From positions 248,001-312,000 of the forward strand of contig JASANH010000938.1 of the NCBI GenBank assembly GCA_030248295.1: a stretch of 64,000 nucleotides of DNA, given 5' to 3'. Made by a program: the position numbers and the translations under genes. Below the pieces are notes generated by a model that saw nothing but the letters and a program-made list of their open reading frames with translations, searched no databases and was not told the DNA's origin. Shown here piece by piece: positions 1 to 12,461 of this stretch. This stretch comes from Mesodorylaimus sp. YZB2_4. Taxonomy: Eukaryota > Nematoda > Enoplea > Dorylaimida > Dorylaimidae. Each line of letters begins with the position of its first letter. The first letter of the stretch is position 1.

Positions 1-237
1 CCGTGTTATAAATCTGTGCCACGACGCTCGGTGATCCATGCTCATGCTGGAGATCCAGAAGCCTCCTGTTTCGATGTCTTGCACAAAGATGCCAACAAAA
101 TTTTTGAATTAAGAGAGGGAGGGATGAGAGAATCTTGCGGGAAATATCTGTTGGTTGGAAAATATCTAATCAACATATGGGCTCCCTAACCAGCGCTTCG
201 AAAAATTGAAGGCAAGGAATTTAAGCCCAAAGTCTAG

Positions 238-349
238 TTCGATGCGATGCGTCAAATAAGCGTGCGATGCGGCACTTCTGGGTCAACTGACAATGTAAAA
301 AGGTGTCAAAAACGTCTCATCGCAAGCTTATTTGATGCATCGCATCGAA
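238..349. repeat. 32-bp imperfect inverted repeat (hairpin or MITE-like)
   Basis: The left arm (238-269) and the reverse complement of the right arm (318-349) match at 30 of 32 positions. Both begin TTCGATGCGATGC and contain TCAAATAAGC. The loop is 48 nt. This could be the two ends of a small non-autonomous element or a transcribed hairpin. No target-site duplication was identified. Confidence 0.75.
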
Positions 350-720
350 GTATACGTACTTCCAGCTTTAGTCTTTCATTTAGGAATTTGTAGCATGGCA
401 GGCGCCTCAAATTCAGCAACGGCGACTCCATGAATGACCACATTTCAATTCAAGAACACAGCATTTTTAGCAGCACTGAGTAGAATTCGTAAGGATCACA
501 GCCCCAAAGTCAGCCTACTAGCGTTAGGATTATGAGACACGATGCTCTGCGAGCAAGTGATTGAAATTTTGGTCACTCTTTTAAATCGCTTATCTAACAA
601 TAGTTTGGTAGTATAAACTAACAGCTGCTAGATTCATTTTCTCTTCATAAAAATTTGCCGCTTTGAAGCCAAGGAATGTACCCGGCCGAGCGCTAAATTA
701 CACACAAAATATTATAAAAC

Positions 721-835
721 TCGGTACGGCCGGTACGGTCGTACCGGCATATTTTCAGTGTCGTACCCGTACCGTACCGTACCACCCCCTCCCCTGGTAC
801 GGCGGTACGGTACGGCCGGTACGGTGGTGCGGTCG
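721..835. repeat. GGTAC-rich palindromic cluster
   Basis: The motif GGTAC/GTACC recurs more than ten times in about 115 bp, much of it as GGTACGGCCGGTACG-type palindromes. The stretch 769-784 can pair with 795-813 across a C-rich loop, with a 3-nt bulge. It is far more GC-rich than its surroundings and has no coding character. Confidence 0.75.
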
Positions 836-1713
836 ACCCTGGAGGTCGAGTGACTGGTCTGATTGCAGGCACCGGTAGAGAACTAGTCTTGAGCTCCTGA
901 TCTGAACTTGCTCTGCGAACACTTCGGGCTAAGGTCCGTCAGAACCCCTTCGACGGCCGGCACGTGCGGCTGCTCCCCCAACTGTGAGTCTACACGGCCC
1001 TTGTGGTGTGGGACAGTAAACTATAGTACAAGGTGTCCGCGGACTGCGCGGGTTGGTCTGTGGCTTAAGCCATCATCTGGTCAGTCCTAGTCTGTCCTAG
1101 GGCGAGCAAAGAGGATTTCACGTAGCACGATATCACGTCGGTAGAGTTCTTAAAAGCATATTGGGTGACAGAAAACGGGTGGTCTCGTTGGGCTCGATTT
1201 GGTTTGTAAGAACCATAAAAACCTGTCGACCTTGCAGGCCAGACACTTGGTGGTGGCGCTCGATATTTTCTGCATGTGTGCGCAGAGACGCAAGCTGTAC
1301 GAGTAGACCCCGAGTAACTCCACCAGCCATTGTCTGAGGGAAGTGGGACCATTGATCTGTAAGATGCCCTCAGGCTGACAAAGTCTTGCTAAGAAGCAGA
1401 GACGAACTACTGTACAGCATGTGGTGATCGGCACAGCCAGCTGACAAGGTTAGGCTCTGGACCACCTGGGAAAAGAGGCTGCTCTCTCAAGCATCTGTAG
1501 ACATGTAAGTATGCATGAGTCCAAGACAAAGTTGACTAAAAGCGCGATTAAACCATACTCCTAGGTTCAAAACTTTTGGTCACCTCTTGTATTAGCACTT
1601 GATTACCTGTTTATCATAACACACCGACTGCACGCATGAACAAACGCACGAACACTGGGTCACGCTCAGAAAAGGGCACTATCGAAGATTCCATTCGCAA
1701 ATCACATTTCTGG

Positions 1714-2175
1714 TCACATATCGGTTGGAGCGGCCTCGTCGGTCTCGCCAGCCATGGGGGCTTCTACGACCAGGAGGTCATCGTTGGGATCCCAGCCGGC
1801 CCTCAAGTTGTCCGCATCCACGCCGTCGGGCAGTTCGTGTTCGTAGTTGATCTGACGAGACACTTGCACGCCGCCCGTCGTCTGCATTTTCGTCCCTTCG
1901 ATCACCAACCTCAAAACGTGTCCACCTGTCGAGAGCAGTGCTCCCAAACTGGCCCGCACAACTTACCGATTCTCCTCGGGCATGACCTTGACGCGGACGT
2001 CGCGCGGTCCGAAGTACTCGCCGCAGTCCAACGACAGCTTGAACTGATCGCCTGAAAAACACACGGCGTCACTGCCCTGCCAGCACACACACCGCCATTG
2101 CTTACCGTCGCTCAAATCGTTTACTCGAAACACGTCGGCAAAGTCCATCGACTGCTTTCCCGACTGGGTGGCCAT
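1714..2175 (-). CDS. Small heat-shock protein (alpha-crystallin/Hsp20 family)
   Basis: Probable ATP-independent holdase chaperone. Three exons on the minus strand (2175-2106, 2051-1967, 1909-1714) join in frame to 116 residues. The first encodes a short N-terminus starting MATQSGK. The second carries GDQFKLSLDCGEYFGPRDV, the start of the alpha-crystallin beta-sandwich. The third begins RLVIEGTK and continues through NYEHELPDGV to the DDLLVVEAP strand typical of Hsp20 domains. A simpler acceptor at about 1926 would put exon 3 out of frame. Using TTTTGAG at 1910 restores the conserved LVIEG strand, so I chose that one. The protein is short: about 20 residues before the domain and no C-terminal IXI motif, as in the small nematode HSP-12-type proteins. 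Such forms are often poor oligomerisers (inference). Confidence 0.8.
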
Positions 2176-2714
2176 CTGTGATATGCTCGAGTGGGCAGAA
2201 GGATGAGGACACAACCGACCAGCAGCAGCACACCGTCCAAGATGCTGGGATGCTGGTCGAGCGATAGCTAGCCGGGCCACAAGACTTTACATTCCCTACG
2301 CAATGGCACTCGACCAATAGTATTTGTCACCTTCTGCATGAAGACTGTTTGTGAGATACAGTATGAGAAAGAGCGGCATGATACGATCACGGAATCGACG
2401 TATGTGAAACATCGCATGACACTCTCGAGCTCCTTATTGGGCTGTGTCTGTCAGCTGGAAGTCACCTTCGAGCCCTAAGTAGCCTATAGTAGGTCCTTCT
2501 CCAGCTATGTGCATGCACGTCCAACTTTATCCAGCTCCCTAATTTGCGGTTGTATTCTGTGCACTTTTCTGGTCACTCCAATCATTTGATTTTCACAAAA
2601 TGCAAAGCAAACATTGAATCTGAGGGTCCCCCATCACATAATCTGCCATAGAGAGGTATTGAGATACAAAGTGCCCATCTTCAATCTATCTATAAGACAA
2701 TGTGATCGACCCGT

Positions 2715-3797
2715 TCAGTAATAGTAGTAGTAGTAGTCGCAGCCGATTGCCGAGGCTGATGTGTCCAATTCGTCGCTGCAATCCTAACAAGCAATCGGAC
2801 GTGAGACAAGGGTAAGCACTAGTCATACTATTGCATCGTACCTGGCATGAACACACGCCATCTTTGACCCAAGTGCACGGCACGCACGACTTGCGGTCGT
2901 GACACTCGAAGGACACGTAGTTGTAGTAATCGCAGAACATTCGATCTGAAACTTGGTAAACTCAACAGTTGGCTTGAAGCTAACTCAAGGTCACTTACCA
3001 TACACTAAAACCAGCAGATATGACCCGAAGATAGGCAACGAGGAAGCAAAAGAAGATAAATTCATTGATTCGATGACAACTGACTGAAAGCGCAGGACTT
3101 ACACTTCTTGGGGCTACATTTAGTCTCGACTTCGTTGACGTAGTAACATCGATTTCCACAACGGATGCGAAACGAGCTGATGTCGCAGTCTGAAAGAAAC
3201 AGTTGAACAACGCTTGAGGCACGTGGCACACAGCGCAGACTGGCGGTCAGAAGACTGCACTATGTAATTTCCACCTGACGTGAGATTAAAAGTATGTGAA
3301 TAACCCACTTACCCCTCGCTATCCCCATGATAAACTCTCCACCTAGTTCCCCTTTCTCACCTTCATCCTCTCCATTCTTACAATCGGCGACATCGTCAGT
3401 CAGCCGCGACAACGGGATACACGATCCATCGTCACATTTCCAGCTTTTCGGTTCCTTGTTGCAGAAAATGCGCTTGCTGTAATCTAAAGGCAGCACAAGT
3501 GGTATGGGCACCCGACTGATGATCTAACGCAGGGAACATTCTCACCCGCCACGCAGAAATTCCCATTTCCAAGGTACATGGGCGGGCACGTACAAGTGTA
3601 GTTCACGTTGTTGGTGGCCTTGCATGTGGCTACTGGATCGCATGGTTTCGACTTGCACGGATCAGTTGCTAAATTAAATTTTTGACAGATCACTTGGGTG
3701 AAATGTGAATTACGATATTCTTACTTTGGGCCAAAATAAACGGCAGCAATGCTGCAATAAAACAGGCGTACCCGTACATGGAACCCATGCTCACCAT
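2715..3797 (-). CDS. Secreted EGF-like/LDL-receptor class A protein with a tyrosine tail
   Basis: Six exons (3797-3725, 3668-3546, 3483-3361, 3189-3103, 2945-2842, 2783-2715) join in frame to 192 residues. The product opens with a signal peptide (MVSMGSMYGYACF...ILAQ). Next comes an EGF-like module (TDPCKSKPCDPVATC ... CTCPPMYLGNGNFC), then an LDLa-like module (WKCDDGSCIPLSR ... DCKNGEDE). Two further cysteine-rich blocks follow, one ending CQDCSDELD, which again resembles the LDLa acidic motif. Each exon roughly matches one module. The chain ends in six tyrosines just before TGA, encoded by the trinucleotide run at 2718-2740. No transmembrane helix is seen, so it is probably a secreted adhesion or ligand-binding protein. 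The specific orthologue is not recognised. Confidence 0.7.
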
Positions 3798-6422
3798 AGC
3801 CCTCTCTTGGGACCCGTTTTCCTGACAGTGTTGCTGCTTCAGGAGCTACAAACGTCGAGGCATGTCAATGGCGTTGCGTAGCAGGGGCTGTCAACGGTCC
3901 TGTCCACGGTAACGACGCTGCACAACCATTGTCCGTCTAGTGGTTAAAACAGTGAGTGAGCTATACAACTTGAATGTTCGTGCACTCTTCATGGAACGAT
4001 TTCTTAGGACACTGGGCATCACGAGAGGACCATTCCCTTCTCTAGCCAAGAGACTACTTGTCAAATGCGACTGATGCAGCATAGAGATCACAGCGATGTT
4101 GCAGTTAATGCTGTAAAAGTCATCGTGCTGAATCCAATACCGATAAGCACCACACAGCTCCTGTCTCGAAAGACATAGTGTCCAGTATTTCCTAGCTGTT
4201 ACTGCTTGTACTCCAAACGACCACGCTAGAGCGCACCAATCATGCGGTACATTCTCTAAATAGGTCCAACCTATTTATACACATGCCAGGTGTTTGAAGC
4301 AAGCAGCTGCTTGTGGTCAAAGCGAGAGGCATCCTTACTGACCTTATCAGCGCCTTATCTCTTGCTGACCTAGTCTCTCGTACCTCACACAAGGGATCAC
4401 TTGGGCCAAATTGTCCATTACTCACTGCTTCCTCCCTTTCCTCCGACTCGCTAATCATATGCCGCACTCTATGGCTATACTACGCACGTTTCCAGACCTC
4501 TGGTGCCGCCTTGAGTATACATATCTGCTGCCAACACGCGTGCCCTATGTGTGCATAGATCAATAGAGAAACGGCTCTTGGAGTGCGGCACACACTCCTA
4601 GAAGCCGCCATGGTAAGCTTACGTGTTAGCTATATACTTGCTCGGCTCTGGGTCATAGGCTTACTCGGGAAAATAGGACTTCTCGTTGAGTAAAGAAGCC
4701 GTTAGAATTGTTGTACTTCGAGAAAAAGGCTGTTTTTGTCGTTGAGGAAGCCTAGGATTTCCGCCTTCGAGGTATCACGCCTCACTATTTAGCTGGAATC
4801 AATTTTAATGCGGTAAATAGTGCGGTGGGAAAATTGGGTTTATCAATTTTATTTATGTTGATTGGGCATAAATGTCAAAATGCGCATTGTATTGGTTTTG
4901 ACAACTCAAAAAAGTTCGAGAGTTCTTCAAAAACGCTGAAGTAGCCAGGCCTAAAACGAAATTTCGTCTTGGATTATTTCAAATTGGTATTCCCCTTGGA
5001 GCGATTGACACTTTCTATTCGCATTGTCATGTACAATACATTTACTGTAGAGAAAGTAAAACTGAAAGAATGAAGCTGGTTTAGGAAAATATAACGCCCG
5101 TTTTGATGTAGTCCGTTGATGAAGAAGACGGAACCTCGACTTGAGTCAACAAGAGACCTCCACCTTTTACGGTGACGACATTGGGTGTGACTGTTCGGGC
5201 ATTTAGAAAGGAGAAAATATGCATGATTTTGGACCAAAACTTCCTAATTTGATTACCTGCTCGATTTGACGGGTGCTTTTGGAAAGTATAATGGGTTATT
5301 GGGATAAACGGGTACAGTACTCGGAGGCCTTGAGTTGTTATTGGATGGGGCGTTGTCATATACCGACCCGGAGATTGAAAAACGGCATCGGGAATGTAGG
5401 AGTAGAAATGGACATATTTTCTCTAAAATGTTCGCAAATTATTCGCATCAGTGATCGTCGTCGGATGGGAACCGGTTAGGTCGAGCAAGATGGTGTGGCA
5501 CTTTGCTGCGTGGTCTTCGTGCCAACTACCCTCCTAATTTGTCACGCGGCCGTGTAACGTCTTGCCACGACATTACTGTCCACTGTACTCGATGTTATCC
5601 AAGAAAGATCCGTGCAGGATGAAATATGAAGTCCAGACAATCTTATAAGGAGCGCGGGGGGTGAGCCTATTACATTCCACACGGGAGTGTATTCTTCTCA
5701 AGCTGTCGATTCGATGCCCACTTCGCTGTTACAAACTGCTCCAGTGGTGACAGGCATTGAAATTGGTCCATTCCCTATATGTCTTCTTCAGTGTACGGAT
5801 ACATGCGCCTTAGTTTTTGTGCGAAAACGCCTTTCAATAGAAAATTGAAAACGGGACTTTTGCCGAGTTTATATTCTGTCGAGTCTTGAAAGACAGCCGC
5901 GACTATGACGTATGGCCTATGTACTCGGCGAGGAAGACGCGATTCCGACATATCCTCGTCTCATCAGCTCAAGGGAGGGTGGGCGCGCAAAAGAGCCGAA
6001 TTTTCAAGTGCACTTTTCAAAAGTCGACAGGACTACATTTTCAATTTTACGAGCTTATAATTATTCAGTGTTCATGAGGCGGGATACTCGCCTTTCGCCC
6101 GGGGAGGTTTCTGTACTGTGGACAATCTGAATTACCCCCCCCCCTCCCAGTCCATAGATCATCACCCTCCCTCGTGGGGTCGGAAACGTGTTTACTGTTT
6201 ATCTTATCTTGGTTTACCCAAAGTTGTTTCCTCGCCTACCGAGTCCTCATGCACGCGAGTCCAGTTGTTTTGAGCGAGACAGGTGTCGTATTTTGGGCCC
6301 CTATGTGGGATTTTGACTGTTGAAATAATATAGCTAACAATAAGACGCACGTGTGCCGCGTTCGGCTTGGCGGGAGTCTTAATGACATACTCATCTTGTC
6401 ATTTCAGAAACAAGGGCAAAGA
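3798..6422. other. Intergenic DNA between the EGF/LDLa gene and the SLC6 gene
   Basis: The 5' flanks of two divergently transcribed genes meet here. No conserved exon was seen. Open frames of 60-92 codons at 4.2-5.5 kb and 5.9-6.1 kb overlap on opposite strands and resemble no family. A run of ten cytosines lies near 6136-6145. Nothing else stands out. Confidence 0.5.
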
Positions 6423-9400
6423 ATGTCGAGTGATCAGGATCAGTTACCGCAGCAGTATCGATTCTTTCCGAAGGAAGGCGGCAGGGCGCAATTGGTACGT
6501 ACAGAAACTGGCCTAAAAGGCCTGCTCTCACATGCCATCCTTTAGTACAAGCTTTGAGATGAAACTACGCAATGAACAGACATAGCCTAAAAATAGAGTT
6601 TTAGGGAACCGAAAGGCTGTCGACTTCATCAGAGGATTGCAATAAGGGCAATCAGAGGAACGTGCCACAAACAAGCGCTCGGACCAAAATGCCTGTTAGC
6701 TTAATTCGAACTCTAATCTGATCCCATTCCAGAAAGCACCCCAGGCCAAGGACGCCTATTTCGAGCAACTCTACAATGGAGACCTCGCCAAAGGAGACCC
6801 CTTGTTGAACAACGGAGGGCCAGTGGACCTCACCTCCGAGCCTGATACGCAGCCAGCAGCTTCTGCTGAAGATCAGCTGCTATCAGATAGTCAAGCGGAC
6901 CTTCAGGCGACTGGTCGAGCGTCGGCTCGTAGCGTGGAGGCGGGATGGGTGGTCAAAGATCCGAGGTGGTATGCAGTACCAAAAGTGGAACCAGAACGCG
7001 GAAAATGGTCGGGAAAGATGGACTTTCTCATGTCCATGATCGCTTATGCTGTCGGACTGGGAAATGTGGTAAGTTTTGCAATAGCTGCTTGAATTACCCC
7101 TGTTTTCGGACCATTCATATTTCAGTGGCGATTTCCTTATTTATGCTACGAAAATGGCGGAGGTGTGAAACTGTGTTTGCATCCTGTGATAGTCTGATAA
7201 ACTATTTTGCTTTTTACAGGTGCCTTTTTCGTTCCCTACTTTTTATGTTGGCTGCTAGCGGCGACTCCGATTTTCTTCATGGAAGTCTCGGTCGGGCAGT
7301 TCCTCGGCCAAGGTGGTGTTAGCGTTTGGAAATTATGTCCCATATTTCGAGGTGAGAGCAGTGTGCTGATATATTTCGTGGCTGGAGTGTTCGTACAGTC
7401 TTCAGTTGGTAGCTCGTTTTTCATGGCACGTTTTGACAAAGACAGATTCGAATTGTTCTTATTGTTAGTATCTACTCCCGCCACTTGCGGGGACTGGTTT
7501 GGGAAATGAGTGAGTGATTGCTGAACGCCGCGAGTTTGATAACTCGTAAATAACGCCAGGATGCATTTTCTTGGCCTTTGTAAGGTTGCAAGAGTGAATT
7601 TGGCCTTCAAAAAACTGCTGTAGAGGTCTGGCGCTGAGACGCTAATTAAATAGTCTGACGATCAGTAGGGCTGACCACCGAAAATCCTTCTGCTTAACGC
7701 AGATGGTGCACTTTGCAGGTGTCGGATGGGCAAATCAAGTCATAGCCAGCATGTGCAATGTCTACTATTGTGTCATTGTGGCCTGGGCACTATTCTATGT
7801 GTTATCCTCATTCTCGGGCACCCTGCCTTGGGAAGTGTGCGGCCACTGGTGGAATGACGAGCTATGCGTTAACAAGACTGTGCCAGCCAGATTCGTTGGG
7901 GAAAACGATACTGTTCTCACTGGTCTCGATTACCTCGTTCATTTGGCGTCTTTGAACATTTCGATGAACGATACCCAGACACCAGTGGAACAGTTTTGGG
8001 AGTAAGTGTAACTCGGTTTGGATTGACTTAGAGCAATAGAACTAGGGTCCTGCAAGAAACCTCACGCCAGGTGCGAGGTTGCAGACGAGCGATCGACTCG
8101 CCTCCTGGTAAATCAACTCTTGTGTAGTGTCCTTTCTCCCTCGAGTGCGCTGTTTAGCGTTTGGTAACGTGGTAAAACAGGAACAGGAACAGAAACCATA
8201 CTGGAGCTTCGACTACAACCTTGCTCGCACGTCTTAGCAAATCAAAACATTGAGAGTTGCCACCATCACCTTCCTCTATTGAGCAATTAATAGCAGCATA
8301 GAAGTCACTAATAAAAGCATTTACGAGTCCAGCGGTAATTCCGCCCATTTGCTGCATTTCAGGCGACGCGTATTGAAGACGACATCGGGCATTCATGAAA
8401 CGGGTTCGATACAATGGGAACTGTGTCTGATTCTGATCGCCGTCTGGTTCTTTACATACTTCGCCTTATGGAAAGGGATCACTAGGGCCAGGAAGGTATA
8501 GTCAGCAGCTGCCTCCGCCCACCACTTGCAACTTAGTCTACTTTTAGATGATTTACATTTGCGCCCTTTCTCCCTACGTGCTAATCTTGATATTGCTAAT
8601 ACGGGGTGCAACCTTGCCAGGAGCAATGAACGGCATCATCTACTATTTGAGACCGCGCATTGAGAAGCTACGGAGTCCAAAGGTAAGTTTCAGGGCTGAA
8701 TCAAGGTGGCTTCAGGGGCCAGTTGGGATGGTGAGGTGGAGCAAGCTGGTGCTGCTCTCATCCTGTATCTCCAACGGCATCATGCCGCACTCAGGCCTTC
8801 TCTGTTTCAGGTGTGGAAGGACGCGGGCACCCAAATCTTTTATTCCTTTGGGATAGGGTTTGGTACACTGATTGCTCTCGGCAGTTACAACAAGTACCAT
8901 CACAATGTCTACAAGTAAGGCTTTCATGCAAGTGTCACCCTCGTGACTCTGACCACACCTCTTCAGAGATGCCATTATCATGTGCGTTATCAATTCTTCG
9001 ACCAGTATTATCGCCGGTTTTGTGGTATTTTCAGTTCTTGGCTACATGGCTCAGGCCATCGGGAAACGTGTTGATGACGTTGTGAAAAGTGGTGTCGGCT
9101 TGGCCTTCCTCGTCTATCCCGAAGCTATCATTACATTACCCGCATCTCAAGTTTGGAGCGTCCTCTTTTTCCTTATGATCATGATCCTTGGACTGGATAG
9201 CCAAGTAGGGTGTCCTTTTCAGTCACAACGAGCCGAGGCACACGAGTTCTCTTTGGCAGGTGTGTACTGTAGAAGGCGTCATAACAGCCATGTGCGATCA
9301 GTTCCCATCACTCTTACGGAACAAGAAGAAGTTTGTGGCCGTTTTATGCGCTGTCAATTGCCTCCTCGGATTGACCATGGTCACCCAGGTGCTTACTCGA

Positions 9401-10252
9401 TAAAACTCATTCGAGCTATTTGCACAAAGGTCCTTTGCAGGCTGGCCAGTATTGGTTGAAACTGATCGATAATTTTGGTGCCAGCGGCATCACGCTCCTG
9501 TTCGTGATGTTCTTCGAAGTGATAGGTTTGTCTTGGGGGTTTGGTAAGTGGATTACAACTGACCATCCGTTTCAGCCATAGATATAAGGTCTCGTTCATT
9601 GTAGGTGCTGCTCGGATATACGCTGCCATGGAAGACATGCTCGGATACAGACCGTGTCGACTGTGGTACTATTGCTGGAAATTCACAGCTCCATTGACGG
9701 CATTGGTGAGCGGCTGGTCGTTTTGTCTTTTCTTCCTTTTACTCAATCTAGGCTTCTCGCAGGTCATTTTCATATTTATCTTCGCCATGTATCAACCGTT
9801 GATGTACTCTGAACAGGGGCCCGCATATCCGGATTGGGCTCAAGCATTAGGTTTGCTCATGTCTCTGACTTCCATGTTCATGATTCCCGCCTATGCAGTT
9901 TATTATCTCATCAAGACGCCTGGAAAGAGCTTCATGGAGGTAAGCTGTTCTGTCTTCAAAAGCGACAGCCAAGTCAGTCGCAAAATTTCCTTTACAGAAA
10001 TTGAGGAAAGGATTGACTCCGTCGGACGAAGTTCAAGAAATGTTTGAGAAGATACGAGAGCGGCGTGTCGAAGAGGAGTTATCTGCAATTGAACCAGTAA
10101 GAGCCGATTGCAGTAAGACGTGTTCTCGCCTTTCCCTATCTCGTCTCTCGGTCGCTCCAGCAACACCCACCTCAAAACACTTGACGTGCGAGTACGACAC
10201 GGCTGGCGACGAATACGATCCACGGTACTCGCCACAAACGTCTTATCGGTGA
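6423..10252 (+). CDS. Na+/Cl- dependent neurotransmitter transporter (SLC6, amino-acid/GABA-type)
   Basis: Fourteen exons (6423-6494, 6733-7068, 7126-7162, 7220-7351, 7719-8001, 8363-8495, 8548-8682, 8811-8914, 8967-9204, 9260-9388, 9441-9525, 9605-9705, 9763-9939, 9998-10252) join without a frame break to 738 residues. Family signatures occur in order: [15 protein letters not shown] (TM1), GAFFVPYFL (TM2), [14 protein letters not shown] (TM3), [19 protein letters not shown] (TM6), [18 protein letters not shown] (TM7), [10 protein letters not shown] and LGLDSQ (TM8), [15 protein letters not shown] (TM9), MEDMLGYRP (TM10). The extracellular loop after TM3 has two cysteines flanking HWWNDEL and N-glycosylation sites. 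TM1 has glycine where monoamine transporters have aspartate, which points to GABA, glycine, betaine, taurine or creatine-type substrates (inference). The cytosolic N-tail of about 110 residues is long for the family. The C-tail is rich in serine and threonine. Confidence 0.93.
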
Positions 10253-10870
10253 TCAGAGGAATTTCGGTAGCGAGGAAGACTGGCTCCCAACTGCATTGGC
10301 CGATCAGTCTGGTGCGTGTGACTGCAAGGCTAGGTTAGGGATTGACTGAGCTTACGAGTCGTATTCCTCGTGCTGTGTTTAAAGTGCCTTTTATTTTATG
10401 GTCAGAAGTGTTCATTTAGAAATGCGCATAAATAGAAATTAGACCGCGTCCTGAAGTCGTCAAAAGTCACGCATACAAAGTCGAAGTCTATTCAAGTATA
10501 GGACTTCAGTGCATATTTACAAAGTGCCCTCAGCAGTAATTCCAGCACAATTTCACGAAAAGCAAACCTAAACTGAAAATTTTGGCATGCTCAGCGCAAG
10601 AACACCCGATACGGCATCATAAAAAGCATGGCATTCTGTACACGCACCCAATAAGGAACCGCAGTCAAAAAATAGACCCGTCAGTTTGCACATCCTAGCT
10701 GACTTAAAACATGCAAAAAAAGAAAAAATCTCAAGTCTAAACTATTCTTATGCTACACGTTGCACCAAGACAGGCCGCAGAGCGTCAAAACGCCCAAGTC
10801 AGAAGAAACCTAAAACTAACTTCGAAAATTAAAAAAAGGGCAAATATAAAGAATAAGAAGGAGGCCTTTT
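10253..10870. other. Tail-to-tail intergenic spacer
   Basis: The 3' ends of the SLC6 gene (+) and the nuclear receptor gene (-) face each other across 618 bp. The spacer is A-rich around 10.72-10.86 kb. It holds no conserved coding sequence and presumably both 3' UTRs. Confidence 0.5.
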
Positions 10871-12461
10871 TCAATGTGATCTGTGAGAATCGCCAAACAG
10901 CTCGGCCAAATAATTTGTATGCTCTTCTTTGCTCAGGTGCTCGTAAAGACGAGCTCCAGTGGCTCGGATATCGGTCAGCTTCATGAGCAGTTTAGGCCAT
11001 CGGATCGACTCGCCAGGAAACGTATCGCTGACGTAATGCTTCAGCGCCGAAAGCAACTGATCTTGGGCTCGTTCAACCGTGGGCGACTTGCTAAGACCAG
11101 ACCGATCTGCAAAAAGTTAATCACTCGAGGATGCGAAAGCACAAAGCATATGGTCCCCCATTCATCCTTGAAACGTGGCGTCCCAGCACCTTCTTTTCGT
11201 AGTTCAGTTAGGCACAACTATCTCTGATAGACTTGCTCATAACAGAGAGGGCATGCTCCAACCCACTGTACCTGGATAGAAAAGCAGTAAGGCGGCCATC
11301 ATTGACGTCTCTACATCGTCGGGCTCCAATCGACCAACGCTCGAGGCCAGCTGATAAATCAACTTGGTCATGGGACTGGTCGGATCGTCGGACATGGGCC
11401 GTCGGTCTTGCTCAAAGAGACAGTTCGATGTGACGGTTCGGCCAGAAGGTAATGTGAGATGTTGATTATCGATATCGAATCGTCGAACGATTTTTAGTAA
11501 AGTCAGTTCGATCCACCCGCCACGTAACAGCAGCTGCTGCTCAGTGTTGTCCAGCTAAATGGAAGAACAGACAGTGGAGCGAACAGTGAACTTTGACCCG
11601 GCTCATATGCGAGCACCAAACAGCGGCTTACATTTGCAAAAAATGGTATCTTGTTTGCAAAATCGATAATTCGTTTGATGGAATCAGTGACGGGGTCGGA
11701 CCGCGCTTGCAGCATTCCAAAAGCCATGCCCTGCTGCTGATCTTCATTGGCCGAATCGTCGCTGTTCTAAAAACCAAACGGGCTGTTACAGGCAAGGACC
11801 GAGTCAAAGCAGTGAGTACCTCAACCGTCGAGTAGTAAACGTTGGTTATGGATCGAACTAATTCAGTCTCCCCGGTAGTCATGTGATCGACCGTATGCTC
11901 AGCCTTGAGCTGAGCACGTATTGCCTCCACTTTCCGTCGATCGCGATTATCTTCTATCAACTGCCTTTTGGCCAAGCGTTGAGTGTCGTTCAGGACGACT
12001 GCAAAGAATGGCTCGCGTCAGATGGCAGCGACTGAATAGTTTGCCGTTCAGAGCAGGGCTGGTACACATATTGTAGCAATGTATGGAGTCATGACCCAAG
12101 CTCATACCTGAGCAACAGAGAACAAAAATACCAACTTACGGTCGGTGGCCATTCCCACAGCGACACATTTCCGATACCGACACTGCTGGCAAGCATTGCG
12201 GCTAGTTTTGTCCACAACGCAATTGTCATTGCCCTTGCACACATACTTCAACTGTTTCTGGATCGTGCGCCTGAAGAAACCCTGCACAGGAAGTACTGTA
12301 GTTATCACACAGAATACAGCACTCGCCATCGTCGCGTCTCACCTTGCATCCCTCACAGGTCATGCACCGATAGTGGTACCCCGTTGCCGCATCTCCACAA
12401 ACCACGCATGGCTCAGGAGTGCCATTACTCGGATCCATGTAACTGGGAACATATTGCGGAC
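10871..12461 (-). CDS. Thyroid-hormone-receptor-like nuclear receptor (NR1A group)
   Basis: Six exons (12461-12343, 12281-12140, 11998-11820, 11766-11632, 11554-11272, 11106-10871) join in frame to about 364 residues. The DNA-binding domain begins [20 protein letters not shown] and keeps the P-box CEGCKGFF. It continues through [11 protein letters not shown] and [12 protein letters not shown]. The segment before it, QYVPSYMD, matches the IPSYLDK segment of vertebrate TRs. The hinge [19 protein letters not shown] matches the TR carboxy-terminal extension. The ligand-binding domain shows [49 protein letters not shown] and [12 protein letters not shown], and ends in an AF-2-like helix (YLAELFGD). 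It would bind DNA as an RXR partner (known for the family); whether it binds a hormone is open. The 5'-most exon shown starts in mid-codon, so at least one upstream coding exon exists; a candidate is listed next. Confidence 0.88.

Larger units (their letters stand above)
1..1713. other. Left-end intergenic DNA with palindromic repeats
   Basis: No exon of a recognisable family was found on either strand. The stretch holds a 32-bp imperfect inverted repeat (238-269 and 318-349) and a cluster of GGTAC-rich palindromes (about 721-835), both listed separately. A few open frames of 60-95 codons around 0.7-1.4 kb on both strands show no family resemblance and overlap one another, so I treat them as chance. 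Confidence 0.6.

Noticed and set aside
1065..1434. Overlapping minus-strand frames that at first suggested a retroelement zinc-binding region
   Set aside because: No HHCC spacing, no reverse transcriptase or integrase motifs nearby.
11272..11350. Apparent frameshift in the nuclear receptor ligand-binding domain
   Set aside because: A reading slip on my part: with all bases included, the frame runs cleanly through [19 protein letters not shown].
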